Source: Acanthosoma haemorrhoidale
Lineage: Eukaryota > Arthropoda > Insecta > Hemiptera > Acanthosomatidae
DNA length: 64,000 nt
Reading direction: 5' to 3'
Assembly: GCA_930367205.1 (NCBI GenBank)
Contig: OV884014.1
Coordinates: 76,115,104-76,179,103, forward strand
Shown: in pieces, positions 32,591 through 44,740 of the stretch
Numbering within the stretch: position 1 is the first letter of the stretch
Layout of the letters: the number at the start of each line of letters is the position of its first letter
Program-made: the position numbers and the translations under genes
The notes under the pieces: generated by a model
What the model was told of the DNA's origin: nothing
Seen by the model: the letters and a program-made list of their open reading frames with translations, nothing else
Databases searched by the model: none

Positions 32591-33679
32591 GCGGACAATT
32601 TAACCGTATGCAGATTCTTAAGCGGTGCATATCTTCAATCATCTTCTCAATACTAATACATTACCTTGCACCAGGGCAATCTAACCGACACAATTTACGA
32701 AACAAAAAAAATGTCCTAGGACCAGATCCCGCTAATGGGAAATTACTGAACTCTAAACGCCAACTTAGCTCTCAAGGTACTCCATAGATATAATAATATT
32801 ATTACAAGGGGTATGTCGTAGCGGAGATAAGAAATATCAATACTAATTATTTACAATCGCCAGACCGTTTAACTTGTTATGTATTGACTCAAATACACAA
32901 AACTATATCTTAAAACAATTAATAAACATAATTGAATATAACAAATGTAACAGAACCAATCCACATTAAACTAAAAATAAGATTATATTAAAAAACAAAA
33001 CAATATACTATATACCCAGACATTAATTTTGAAGTGGATCCACTCTATTTTACACACCATACACATTTTTTATACGTTTAACATAAACAGCACTCTATGA
33101 TAAAATCTGCAAGATAAACTACGAATAAATGCTTCACAAACAGACATAACTTTTACAATGACTTAAGCCTCTCTCCTTAGCCAGCTTCACAACAGAACTC
33201 CTAGTTCTCCCTCTGCCGCAAGATGGCAGGTGGATTTACCCTTTCCCCTATATCTATGGCACAATACATAATCTACATATGTACATATATAAAAAAGCAA
33301 AAACTTTCAATAAAATGCATCACCCCGGATTGGAGTGATTCTTTTCGATTTTCTATTGCCTTATAAAAAGATAAACGAAAACCTTTACCGAAGTGCTTTA
33401 CAACATTCTTTCGAAAATGTATGCAATTTAATGTTATACTGTCAGAATTAAAAATTGTGGCCTGCTCCTGACTTTTTTTTTTTAACGTAACAAAGATATG
33501 TTAAAGCGACTAGAATCTTACAGCGTCGACTTACTAATGAAAATTTTTTTTTTCTCATATGTATACTCTTCACATTCATACAAATGTTCATATTGTATGC
33601 ACATATAATATTTTATTTTTGTATTTAAAATTTTTGTAACCAACCATTTCTGACACAAATGTTACAGCTCGAAACCTAG
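32591..33679. other. unannotated AT-rich stretch
   Basis: Nothing recognised. It contains several T- and A-runs and ends at the left edge of a family C copy. Confidence 0.35.
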
Positions 33680-33990
33680 GGCGTCTATAAATTAAGCCGC
33701 AAGATACAGAAATTCGTTAATTAGGATAAGAATTAGTATGTAAGTTAGTTTTAAGGTTGATTAAAAAGGTGAGCCCCATCACCTTTATTAGTCAGTTTAA
33801 ACCAGTCACGTATAATGTATATTATTGTACTTGTTTATTCATTATATAATTTCTATAAAATAACAAAACCTGTATATAATGTAGCGATGGTACAGGAAAT
33901 ACAAAATAATTTGTAAATAGATTCGCCTGAGGATCTATAATTATATATAATTATCTGCCAATTTAAAGGGGCTATGAAAAAAAAAAAAAA
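33680..33990 (+). mobile_element. Family C LINE 3' UTR (copy C4)
   Basis: A plus-strand copy contains GGTGAGCCCCATCACC, GTATATAATGTAGCGATGG, TTCGCCTGAGGATCTATAAT and AAAGGGGCTATG followed by poly-A at 33977-33990. It is the same subtype as C5 and C7 and somewhat different from C1 and C3, which end CCCCTTGTTATC on the minus strand. No coding part is left. Confidence 0.82.
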
Positions 33991-35007
33991 TCGTTTCAAT
34001 TTAAAACAGCTAGGCAGACATCGGTTTATTTTGAAAATAATTTCCTTGAATTATGCCTTTAATGGGTACGCTGCTAGATGTTAGTCTTGTGTTTAGATCT
34101 TTCAATCATAAATTTATATGAAATTTGAACTCCTTCACACTCAGGGCAGTAATTGTTGACAGCGCGTCACATTCCAAAGCTGGAGAAGCCATCGACAACC
34201 GTCCTTGATGATATGATTGGATAACAGGGAACACAAACAGCGAACATAGGCAAACACGAGCCGTTATGTTTATACAGAACCACTGTCCGTACAAACTGTT
34301 ACAAGTGAGTGCCTACTGCGGGAGCACACACACCGTCTCTATATCAATTATCAGTACTACTAACTCATCGGGAAGAGAAACTGTCCCCAGGAGACAATGG
34401 CAGGCTAGACTTTCTACTCCCGGTGAGATATGTATCCTTTGTAAATCAGAGTAAGGAGCAGTTAAGATAGGGACCAGGTAGTCTCCTTACCCCGCTCCCA
34501 TTTATCTTCCTGTCCGTGCCCTCTCCCGTCTGTATTATTTATATAATATACATAGAGTACAGCTGCTGGATCGAAGGTTCTAGATCATCGGTGGTAGAGC
34601 AGGATTTTATTTTCCCACTCCCGTGCCCTTTGGAATCCCAATTCTCCAGTTGGAACTCTCTCCAGAGTCTCTGTACAGGTGCGGTTTTGCTAATGAGACT
34701 AAATGTGACTTCCCCTTCTGAATTCTCTCCACTACCATTCATGCATTACCAGCGTCGTTTTTTTGTTACTATACAAATTTTTCACAGTTAATATACATAA
34801 ATATTGTTTTCTAAATTTTGCATAGGTGAAAGAAAGGGCTTGAATACAAACTTAAATTGCAGCTTTGGATTTCGGACAAATCTGATTTAGTGGACTAAAC
34901 CATAAGAAAGACTTGGCGCATAGAGTGTCAAGGATCTACCTCATACGAAGTGTAAAAAATGATGTCCATATCACCAAATATTTTAACTAAGCATTTCATA
35001 TTTTGTT
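33991..35007. other. unannotated
   Basis: No gene is recognised. Frames at 34516-34791 and 34539-34742 are opposite-strand readings of the same bases and neither resembles a known protein. Confidence 0.35.
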
Positions 35008-35371
35008 CTAAACAAACGCTCTGGACAACTGTACTACTTCGAATGACATTCCATCTCTTAATAGAAAATAAACTACTAATTTACAAAGTTATACTGAAGC
35101 CAATCTGGACATACGGAATAGAGCTATGGGGGACAGTAATAAAGTCAAACATCAAGCGTGTCCAATCCTTTCAATCAAAACTCCTTAGAACAATAGTGAA
35201 TGCCCCTTATTACGTCAGCAATATACCCTAAATTATTCAACTCATCCCTTCCAAGCTCATGAAATTCCATCGAAACCTATCCAACCACTTTAATCCCATT
35301 ACAATACACCACATATCCCTACAATCATCCTCGAAGACGAAAGCGGCAGTGGCCTCATGACCTGCTATAAG
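35008..35371 (+). pseudogene. Family A ORF2 C-terminal remnant with frameshift, deletion and nonsense codon
   Basis: The central part reads IENKLLIYKVILKPIWTYG and IELWGTVIKSNIKRVQSFQ in the frame of 34959-35231. Before it the matching residues lie in another frame and include a TGA. After YYVSN, 21 bases present in A2 are missing and the frame then meets TAA at 35229-35231. Matching residues, including LIPSKLMKFH, continue to the family stop position at 35369-35371. It is clearly inactive and older than A2 and A6. The initial methionine of the open frame lies in flanking DNA and is not a real start. Confidence 0.85.
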
Positions 35372-35671
35372 TACGTGACAGTGGGTGTCCTGGCAATGCC
35401 AAGTTTCTCCAATCATGTCCTCAGCGTCTGTGGCTCTGAAGCTCTAGTTCAGCCCCCACTGACTCGTATCCGATAATGCGGCTGATGGAAGGGCGTGGGG
35501 GACTTCTTAAGACTCCGCTTCCTCTTTCACGATGGGGATGACGACCATGTGGATTTGGGGGATTTCTGGGCTGTTCGTAAATACTATATGAATGAAGAAT
35601 TGTAAATATGGTATGAAGGAGAACATTTATCACAATTACTTAGTGCCCTATTGCAATTTTATCGCAATACA
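35008..35671 (+). mobile_element. Family A Jockey-like LINE, 5'-truncated (copy A3)
   Basis: A plus-strand copy starts inside ORF2 (CTAAACAAACGCT, matching A2) and includes the whole 3' untranslated region. It is more diverged than A2 and A6, and the end after CACAATTACTTAGTGCCC is eroded, with the terminal hairpin lost. A T8/A12 tract follows. Confidence 0.87.
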
Positions 35672-38600
35672 GATTTTTTTTGAAAAAAAAAAAAATAAAA
35701 AGAAGTGTTAAACAGATCTGAGTACAACAATGAATAAATATGAATTTAATGATTCGATCATTCGCAGCCCTGGTGATGTCTGAACGGGAGGGTGAAACGT
35801 CGATTGTCGATGTAATATTAATAATGAGAGGTATTGGAGAGACTTCAAATCAATGACTTGAAATCAATGACCCTAGTGGTTGAACTCTCCTTCAAACTAA
35901 TTAGTAAATAAATATTAATATTCGGGTATCTCTTTTTTGGAGTGTTACTCTTAAGAATATTATGAAAAAATTTAAATATATGAAAAATTATAGATGCGAA
36001 TAAATGCTCGGTGTTTTTTATCCACAAGATTACATTTCACTTGTTACAACTACTCGAACAAACGTCAACAGAGATCGCTCTGTTCTAATATAATGGGACT
36101 TATCCCCTTAACTGCTGAGGATTGAAAAAATATCGATTGATGATAAGACAGCGGCGAAATGCAAAGAAAAGTAAAAGCGATTTAAACGTTTTTTTTTTGA
36201 CTAGGTTAAATTGAAAACCGTCATTTAAAGAAACGAAAAAAAACTTACAGATAGCTGGAATATTAATGAATTATACGAATTGGTATTGGCCGGTGATTTC
36301 TACTGTTTTCTAATCGACCATAGGAAAAAACGACTTCAATAAAAACACCCTTCTGTACTAATATTTGAGAAAGTTTAAAAGTTAGAGAGAATTGGATTGG
36401 TTGAGATGCGGAGTAGGTCTACCTACGCCATGTCTTCTACGTCAGGCTCAAAGAGTAACTGAGAAGAATTGCCCTCCCCAGTTGGGTCATGCATTAACAA
36501 ACATACTTAAGATTTCTTTTAAGGATAACATATTGTCACTATTGTAATATATTTGTAAAGTGCCACGACTCTACATCCCCAAACAAAAATGTAATTTTTT
36601 CTATCTCCTGGCGTGTACGCTGACATGCAGTGTAGTGGTTAAACCTCACCATTGAAAGGTTCTAGGCTTGAGTCCGTAAATAATCACCGATTTATTGATA
36701 GCCCGAACGAAAGATCTTTACAAGACTCATCCACTAGCATAAACAAGGACTAAAATAAGGATTAGTAAAAAATGAAAATAATAATAAATAAAAAATAGTA
36801 TCTGTAAATATTTATTGACGTATTACAGGAGGAAGGAGCTCCGGACTGGGAGAATATAAATTCGAATTTAGGATGATTTATCCCAACTGTCACTCATAAA
36901 TCGGCCTTTTTGCATGGCACAGCCTTCCCTCATTGCCGAACGCAAACACATTTTGACAGCTTTTATCATTGTACAAACATTGTAAATGCCTCTGTATTTT
37001 ATAATAAGGTAGCCGATTTCATTTTATTTTATTTTATTTAGGTGTTTGGGTGGCGGGGGCGGGGGTGAGTAATTTCTACTGAGGTCTATAACTCACCGAG
37101 AGGAGGGAGGAGTTAAAAGGTTCAAAGCGGCACCATTATCAAGACTCAAGAAACAAACATACATATTTGTATAGGTGGTATTATAGTTTGTTCCCTGGTG
37201 CATTTTATCAATGGATCATTGTCATTTTATAAACAAATGGTAATGTTTAAGCACAGATCACACGCAATGGTGAAACATTATGTGGGAAGGAAAACAATGT
37301 CTTTACTTGTACTTCAATTAAAAAAACGTTTTGGTTTTACTTTTGAATTACGATTGGAATCTATTGAATCTATAAGTAAATAAAAAAAATGAATACGCAA
37401 TCAACGGTCACAATTGCTCATTGCCCAATAGGACTGTTTGTTTTGTTTTTTTCCAATAATCATCCATCATGGCATTATCGCCTATATACAAGTTTAAAAG
37501 TACAGTTCAAAAATTTTATAACGGGCTGGGCAATTTACAATGGTCAATTTTCAAGGACGGACCCTTACCCGACAATGCGCAGGTTCATGTGAAACGGACC
37601 AGCACTGGAGACGACACCGGAGCCTAAAGCTCTTGTCCTGCGAGTGAATTGAAACGTTTTACGTATCATTTTTGAGCTATCAATAATCCTATTGCAATTT
37701 TGAAAAAAAAAAATTGTCGAGAACATCTTAATCAAGCCTGAAAGGAGAACTTTCAAACAGGCACTAAAAAATTTTAATTGCGCTTGAATGAATTTCTGCG
37801 TGTTCTAGTAATAACGACCCGAAATGAAGCGGTATTTAAACCCTTCTCAGACTGCCGTGTTTAAGTTTTGGTTATATGGTAACGGGAATTATGAGGGAGA
37901 AATCCGTTTAGTAATTAATTCACAGCATTTTTCATAGGAATTTTCAGTGACCTTGAAAGTGTTACAAGCGACATGGATTTGTTGCGGTAACCATTCAATA
38001 AGCATTCAAGCAGCTCAGGTAAGGAAAGGACAGGGATCCCGAGAAAATTTCCTCGTCAGTACATGACTCAACAAAGATTTTTCCTGGAGCCTCCTGGATC
38101 TTGTGCCTTTGCATATGCCAGTCGATAGTGTGGCTATGGTAGACTTGAATACCATGCCCCTCAAGATGAGAGAAAGAGATCCTCGTCTTAATTTGTTATG
38201 TAGGCTCTAATAAAGTGTATGTAAGCAAAAGATCAAATGAAGTCACTAATGGATGTTGGCAGATTGGTGTGACCACCTTGAAAGGGAGATAGCCCATGGA
38301 AGGCAGATGGCTCTTCTTGTATTGGCATGGATCTTGACTGACGCGGAGGCTGTCCACGGTGAAGAGATTTTTTGTCCAAGCCAGGTGCGCTCAAAGAACC
38401 TCGCACAAAGGACTCTGTCGCCGCTCACTTTAAAAAGACATTATATCACTTACAGGAATTTTTGTCCTTGTTTTTTTTTTTTTCCTTTTTTTTTTGTATA
38501 CCTCTTATGTCGCATTTTTTCCCCTTTCTGTTGTTGGTTTTCTTTCTTTTCAATCTAATCCCCCTCTTTTACTTCACTTCTGACAAACATCTACTGTTAT

Positions 38601-38930
38601 TTTAATCCCTTTGTCAAGTGACAACACAACGTTTAATTTACTCTTGACCGGACTCATGGTCGCTCTCTTTCTCTGTCTCTCTCGACTCAAGGGCCTCGAG
38701 TGTGTTCGTCGTCTTTACAGATTAAGGTCGAGAAGCTCACACATAGCTATATTAAAGGAATGAAAAAGAACACGTTAAAATTGAACAAAACATAAACAGA
38801 AAGATGAAACACTATATTCTGTAGTAACATTAAAATATTTATCTGTAGTAAACAAGAATATATTTTTTAGAACTGACCATGATCTATTGATAAAGAGGCT
38901 GGACAGGTAACGATCATAGTGTATATAATG
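35672..38930. other. unannotated; weak SINE relic near 36620
   Basis: No gene is recognised in 3.3 kb. Weak tRNA-like boxes (GTGTAGTGGTTAAACC, then GGCTTGAGTCC) lie at 36627-36670. A CTGGTGATG...GTGAAACG string near 35769-35800 recalls, loosely, the hammerhead-like motif at 48457. The frames at 38253-38605 run into T-rich sequence and show no homology. A CT-rich tract lies at 38660-38690. Confidence 0.35.
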
Positions 38931-40128
38931 GGTCTTTCAATAAGTGCTTCCTATCTTTAAATTTAAATAAAACAATGTGTGTTTGAGATATCGAAATTTT
39001 TTATTTGTTTGAAAGCCATTGTATGGAATATAACATCGTGCAAATGTTCGCCGTGCCTTCGCTGGGTGGCGCGCATCCGAAATGTTCAATTTTCCATGAC
39101 TCTGGCGCATAAATCAGGCTGAATTTGACCAATGGCATGGATTATGTTGCCTTTGAGGACCGATGTGATTTCTGGCTTATTCGCATAGACCATACTTAAG
39201 AAAACCCTACAAGAAAAAGTCTAACAGGGTCAAATCGCCCGATCTCGGTGGCCAGTTCACATCACCTCCACGTGAGATGACCATGCCTTCAAATCTCTGT
39301 GTGGCACGTAGCGCCGTCCTGTTGAAACCACATGTCGTTGGTGTCCATTTCATCCAATTCAGACCAAAAGAAGTTGGTAATTATCGATTTATAGCGCTCG
39401 CCGTTGACGGTGATGGCCAACGTCGTTCTCAAAGAAATATGGACAAATGACACCACCAGCCCAAAATCCACTCCAAAAAGTAACTTTTTCGGGATGCATT
39501 GAACGCTCTTGGATCTCATGTGGATTTGTATCGCCGCAAATTCGACAAATTTGTTTGTTGACCCACCCATTCATCCAGAAATGGGCCTCACCGCTAAAGA
39601 TAATTTTTCGATGAAAATTAGGGTCAGTTTACAACTGCTCCAGGGCCCATTCAGTGAAGACACGTCGTTGTCTATGGTCGTTTACCTTCAGCTCTTGGGT
39701 CAGTTGAATTTTTTACGGGTGCAGGCCTAAGTCACGACGCTTAATTCGCCAAGTAGTGCTCTGCGAAAGACCGAGTTCTTGTGACAGCGGCGATGTTTTC
39801 GGCAGATCTTGCGTTTCGTCAACGTACGGGTTTTGGTTGATTGTTTACTGAACAAGTGGACTCAAATGTATCCACCACACTTATATAGTCCTCTCGGTAG
39901 GACGGTTAGGGCGACCGTAAAATGGGCGAAGTGCGCAGAACGTTGCCCGAACAGAGCACACATATTGATAAAAAAATTTTAACATTTTCACGTGTTGTTG
40001 AACGCTATGTCTGTTCGTAGTGATTTGGAAAAACAGACTGGATAAACGACAGCCAATTCGACAGATGCAGCTTCAACAATATGGCCACTATCAACTGTCA
40101 AAGTACGGAAGTCCCTATTGGAAGACGC
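38931..40128 (-). mobile_element. Mariner-type transposon, both ends present (copy M2)
   Basis: About 1.2 kb with matching terminal inverted repeats. The left starts GGTCTTTCAATAAGTGCTTC (38931) and the right, reversed, starts GCGTCTTCCAATAGGGACTT (ending 40128). It encodes on the minus strand the same broken transposase as M1. Flanks suggest a TA-like target but the duplication is not clean. It lies only 76 bases left of a long-inverted-repeat element. Confidence 0.88.
39020..40000 (-). pseudogene. Mariner-type transposase remnant (M2)
   Basis: Pieces on the minus strand are STTWRIKRRDLGLHP, RKIIFSGEAHFWMNGWVNKQ, EIQERSMHPEKVTFW, PYFFENDVG, DEMDTNDMWFQQDGATCHTE and, after a shift, DVNWPPRS. 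The first catalytic aspartate position is glycine (codon at 39590-39592), as in M1, and the same 79-base interval separates the second and third catalytic blocks. Private lesions include two stops in the N-terminal half, a frameshift after ENDVG and a TGA in the C-terminal part. The N-terminal helix-turn-helix region is hardly readable. It would bind the terminal repeats and catalyse transposition if intact; it cannot. Confidence 0.87.
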
Positions 40129-40204
40129 GTTATTTCTACTGATTGATACAAGCTCAACGCTGCAGTGCATTCAGTAACAATGACTATTAGCTGCGACATT
40201 TTCT

Positions 40205-41198
40205 ATTTAAATCTGATGGTAGAAGTCAATTCGTTGAAGGACGTTCAGTGGATTTTCATGCAATTTCTCTTCCTTTATTTCTTCGAATCGTTACGGTAGT
40301 ACGGTTCTCTGCCAGTTAGGAATCTACTTCACTCAGCCATGATGTAATGAATGGTGCATTATTGCACACCAGTCCAGTATGTCTTATTCTCTCAAACTGG
40401 TAATTACTTGCATTGCTTTGGCGTCATTCCGGTTTACCAAAGCTCAGCTTATAGCTATCAAGTGCTTTTTTTTTTTTATCAGTGCCAAAACTTAGTCCAG
40501 CGTTGCGGCCCTTTTGCAGAGTCATTTACTTTTATGTTTATTTTCTTCATTATCATAATAGACATACTGTCGACTGTGCTGCCTGGATCCTTAGACGACA
40601 GAAGGTGCTAAGCTAGGTGATCAATGTCACTTATTTTTATACGAATCACACAAATTTCTCTGATCTATGCATGGTAAATACAGAACATTATAATTTCCTT
40701 CAATTTGTGCCAGAATATATTATTTTTCAAATACTTTTTTATTTATTTGAATTTTCACAATATCTCACAAAATCAAATAGGGTCAGCGAAACATTTTGAG
40801 ATTGGAAAATTGTCTCCATTCGCTTGACTGCACTACATGCCTAGAGGGACTTTAGGCCCAGCCACCAGTGGACTCTCACCACTGTACCGCAACTATCAAC
40901 CTCTACCGAGGCTTCCCACACTCCTTAATTCCCTCACACCACCTTCAAGCAGGTACTCCTAGTACAAGGATCCGCTCAACCCAATTATTCCTTTATTTTT
41001 CCCTCATCCTTAATCTTATAATTAGAGTGCTAAGAAAAAAAAGAAAAGAAAAAAAAACTCCATTCGCTGAGTGCAGTAGATTCCTAACTGACAGAGAACC
41101 ATACTACCGTAACGATACGAAGGAATAAAGCAAGAGAAATTGCATGAAAATCCACTGAACGTCCTTCAACGAATTGACTTCTACCATCAGATTTAAAT
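40205..41198. mobile_element. 994-bp element with 132-bp inverted repeats (L)
   Basis: Left arm 40205-40336 and right arm 41067-41198 are reverse complements with about 95% identity (6 differences in 132 by my count). The outer 66 bp or so are identical. Both arms begin ATTTAAATCTGATGGTAGAA. The outer edge contains TTTAAA but no clear flanking duplication is seen. The centre encodes nothing recognisable, and a family B fragment has inserted at 40825-41057. It is either a non-autonomous DNA transposon with long terminal inverted repeats or a long-hairpin locus. Confidence 0.88.
40825..41057 (+). mobile_element. Family B LINE 3' UTR fragment nested in element L (copy B3)
   Basis: It matches B2 over CCAGTGGACTCTCACCACTG, CCTCTACCGAGGCTTCCCAC and CAAGGATCCGCTCAACCC and ends in AGAGTGCTAAG with an A-rich tail. 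An 11-bp target-site duplication, CTCCATTCGCT, lies at 40814-40824 and 41058-41068 and overlaps the inner edge of L's right arm, so B3 arrived after L. Confidence 0.87.
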
Positions 41199-43595
41199 AC
41201 CCCAAATAAATTCCTTAGCTGACTAGAACGATCCACTCAAATTAATATTCACATTTGCTACAACCTTTTTCAATCTTCATTTCGAATATTAAATTCATTT
41301 CTTCCGACCGTCACGAAATATAATCAACTCTCCCTGGGATCAAACCATTCCGTTCCTTGTAGTACGTTACGAAACTTTTTTTTTTTTTTCTGGAGTTATC
41401 TTTATGCCTGTTTATATTCTTCTAACTGCTTTAATGTGACGTTTTATTCCAGTGGAGTACAAACATAATCAAGATTAACTACAATACTGTCACGCAATGT
41501 TCTCTCCTTAGTAAATTAAGTCACGGGTATAGTCAAAGAAATCTAATTTTTGAATTGTCATATTTTTTTATCAAGTGGTACGATATATAAAAAAAGTGCT
41601 TTGCATGTCTAGGATTTAAATTTTAAAAACAATCTGTCACTACTTAAGATTTCATTTATGTTTAAAAAAATATTTAAAACTATCTTATATATAATGAAAA
41701 AAATGATTCAATTGTGGGCATAAAATTTCTTCATTTTATAAATCAAAACGTTTTCAAACCTGGGCGAGAATGATCTTTTGGGAATAAAGTTTCGCTTAAC
41801 TTACCTGAAACAATAAAAATATTTGTAATTAATACTGTCCATATTAGAAATTTATAAAGACCTAATACTTAATATAAGAGGACAAAAATTATAAAAACGA
41901 ATGTATCACACTGAAATCATGACAATTTCTAAAGCAATTTTTTTCCTGAATTTGAATTACAAATGCGTAAAGCGATTCGATCATACCAGCCATATAAACA
42001 AGACAATGGTTGATGAAGATGGTACTGTCTATAAATGGATATACCATTTCCATCCTAACGAATCACGATCCTCCAACACCTTACCGGTCGATAGCTATGA
42101 AAATTCATGAATTCCAAAAAATCTATCTGGAACTCTTTGAGACGATCACGAAGTTACTCCAAGGTTATTTACACCGTCCATTCCAACAGTAGTTGTAAAT
42201 CAGAACTGCACCCCTCATCATTTCCAAGCTTGAAGGAAGCTGTTTCACTTATAAATAGTTTGTGCTAAATCTATCAGCTCTATTTTATCTAATCTATTTT
42301 ATATTTTGAAGGTAAATCCAAGGTACGAATACATAAATAGATATATATATATGTCAATTAGTAGCCCGTAAGCTAGTCAATTAATTCGTATCCTCCTCTT
42401 ACCCACTAGATTGCAGTTTATGTATAGTAGTAGCTGTATTATTGATTAATGACGTAACTCAAGTTTGATGAGTAAAAAAACAAAAACAATCAGTGGTATA
42501 ATGAATAAAAAGCATGAGAGCTCAATGATTGTCCATTTATCAAATAATTTTCCTCTTCTAGAAGTTACACCGTAAGTACACGCAAGAGTTGTTCAGGATA
42601 GCTTAAACTAAGTAATTAATTTAGCCCTTTTGCCCTTCGCCACAGTAGCATTAATAAGCGACAGGACAAGACTTTAAAACAAACCTAATTTAAATCCATT
42701 AAATTCATAGCCGTTTAGAAATATTAAACAATTAAGCGATGATTAAAGACAAACGGCCACGGTAGAGCCATACAAAGAGACGAAACATGTTACAATGCCT
42801 TTATGCAAATGTCTGTAAGTTAATAATTCTACCTGGCTCCGGTGAAACAGAAGCTTCACATTCACATGTATGTAAATCCGGATTCTTCGCCCCTTTAATA
42901 TGCCCTACACGGGAGGGGGGCTTTATAAAATACATATTTACACAAAAGGCAACAACTAAGATCGGCGGTGTAGGCGCAGTCTGTGTTGTTTTTGTTGAAG
43001 TAGTTGTGTTGTTTTGTTGTTCTGTTGCCGTAGCACACAGCAACCAAGGGCCGACGGCTCGCTATATCTCGTGTCTCTTTTATCTCGTACAGGATATATT
43101 TATTTAATTAGCGATAATGCTTCCTTCCCCAAAGCGAATTATCACTATATTCACATAATATATAAACGTTGTGGATTTAATTTAATTTAACAAAAAAACA
43201 AAACAAAAACATAGACGAATAAATAAATAAAATTATATTATTCCTCTCTAATGACCTGTTTATATTGCTACATGTGAATCTAAATATAAAAATTTAATTA
43301 ACGTTAAAAGGTTGAGATTTATGAAAGTTATTAATTTTTAAAACATTTTAAAAAAACATTTTTAATAAAGCTTATTGTATTGTAACTATATAACTGACCA
43401 CCACGTAAATGTACCAAGGTTGATTACCTTGGATTAGATTCAATATGGACCAATAGTAAATTAATATGTTTGAGTGCAAAACAACAATGCAAAACGCTCG
43501 GAACTTGATAGAGGAATGAAATCTGTTAGTAGTTGAATAGTTAGACAGCATCCATTTTAAATCAAATATTTTAATTATTAAGCTAGAGTGTAAAT
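41199..43595. other. unannotated
   Basis: No gene is recognised. GTTGTT-rich simple sequence near 42970-43030 generates the opposite-strand frames at 42787-43107. AT-rich elsewhere. Confidence 0.4.
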
Positions 43596-43775
43596 TCATG
43601 GTGAGCGGATAAGTAAGGTGTATATATATTCGTAGAAAAGGTACATCCTTTATATATTTCCTAACAGCTTTTGTATTTAGATAAAGTTTGATATATAAGT
43701 TCATTGGTATGCACGTAAGTATCCGAGAATAAATAAAATAAAAACCCTCATTCGCCGAACGTAGCAAAATAAAGA
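43596..43775. repeat. Dispersed repeat F, copy 1
   Basis: It aligns in direct orientation with 58033-58240. Common blocks include GTATTTAGAT, GATATATAA, ATTGGTATGCA(C/T)GTAAGTAT and ACCCTCATTCGCCGAACG / CCCCTCATTTGACGAACG. The family is unknown. The 131-residue minus-strand frame at 43372-43767 overlaps it, but its AT-driven composition and lack of homology argue against a gene. Confidence 0.7.
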
Positions 43776-44640
43776 ACTAGGGAATCGCGGCGTCAAGGAT
43801 ACTTCCTGCTGGATAGGTTAGGTCAAAGCTAACTCGCCCTCGTGAGGGAAACTGAGTAGCTAACTTGAGTATAGAACTGTGAAATCCGGTTTGAAATCGA
43901 AATAGTTAAAACAATAAATTTAATTAATTAAATTTTCAAGTTTCAAATGAATAGCGAAATAAAGGATTTCTTCTGTGACGTATAATTTACTATTTATATG
44001 TTCTACGGAGAATATATCTCCAATGAATTCATTAATAAATGACTCGTAATTACTTTACTGTTTTTTGGGTTTTTTTTAAGTTGTTGGGAAATCAATTAGA
44101 ACTTAAACATGCCTGTGTGTCAAACAGGCGATCTCAGAAGCGCTAAATCTAAGAAAAGTGTTTATCTATCTGCAGTCAATCCTGAATTACTGAACGGCAA
44201 CTAGTTCATATATACATGAACCTAAACAAGGCAGTTTTTTTTTTTTACTTTCGTTGTGAAAAGTCTAGAATTTGTATTGTTAGCTTAACGTTAAACGTAT
44301 ATAAGTACTCAAAAAAAAATTTTATTATCCCTTGTTCATTCAAAAGAACGATTTTCTATTTGTTTATCCGAGACAACTTAAAAACGAACTTCTTTATCAC
44401 TGAATTGATTTACGACTGAACAGATCACTGAAATTAGTCAACCCATTTATAACAAGTGCTCGTTGGGATCGATACATTTATTCGATAAAATTAGTAAAGG
44501 CAGTCGATTCAATGAAAGATATCTGATGAAATCCAACCTGCTATTGCAAGTCAAGCAGAAAGACTAATCATAAAGATGAAAACGCACTTGAGTTAGCGCA
44601 GTAAACACGATACGAACAGGTTTGATCCAATCATACACTA
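43776..44640. other. unannotated; weak SINE relic near 44590
   Basis: Nothing coding is recognised. GAGTTAGCGCAGTAAACACG and GAACAGGTTTGATCCAATC at 44590-44630 resemble A and B boxes of a tRNA-derived element. Confidence 0.35.
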
Positions 44641-44654
44641 TCCCACATACAGAT

Positions 44655-44740
44655 GTAAATAGGTATATATATGATAATACAGAGAATAAATCGTAGGCCT
44701 ATTATCGTGCCTTGAGGTACCCCGTGCACTGTTTGCATTG
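44655..44740 (-). pseudogene. LINE reverse transcriptase palm-motif relic
   Basis: Reading the minus strand gives TVHGVPQGTIIGLRFIL followed by CIIIYIPIYI. GVPQG-(S/T)-x-(L/I)-G-P-x-L-F is a diagnostic block of LINE reverse transcriptases, just before the region leading to YxDD. The usual G-P is G-L here. No other reverse transcriptase block is readable next to it, so this is a short, old fragment, and its family relation to A, B or C cannot be decided. Confidence 0.5.

Noticed and set aside
34959..35007. Methionine start of the 90-residue frame in copy A3
   Set aside because: Homology to the other family A copies begins only at about 35008, so the upstream codons are flanking DNA.
38253..38605. 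Plus-strand frames of 77-101 residues with a hydrophobic end
   Set aside because: The hydrophobic part is a translated T-rich tract and the first part has no homology I can recognise.
39509..39730. Plus-strand 73-residue frame
   Set aside because: Shadow of the M2 transposase on the minus strand.
42787..43107. 106-residue plus-strand and 80-residue minus-strand frames
   Set aside because: They are opposite readings of GTTGTT-rich simple sequence.
43372..43767. 131-residue minus-strand frame, the longest unbroken one after the reverse transcriptases
   Set aside because: Rich in I, L, Y and S as expected from AT-rich DNA. It overlaps repeat F, whose other copy does not keep the frame, and it shows no recognisable domain.
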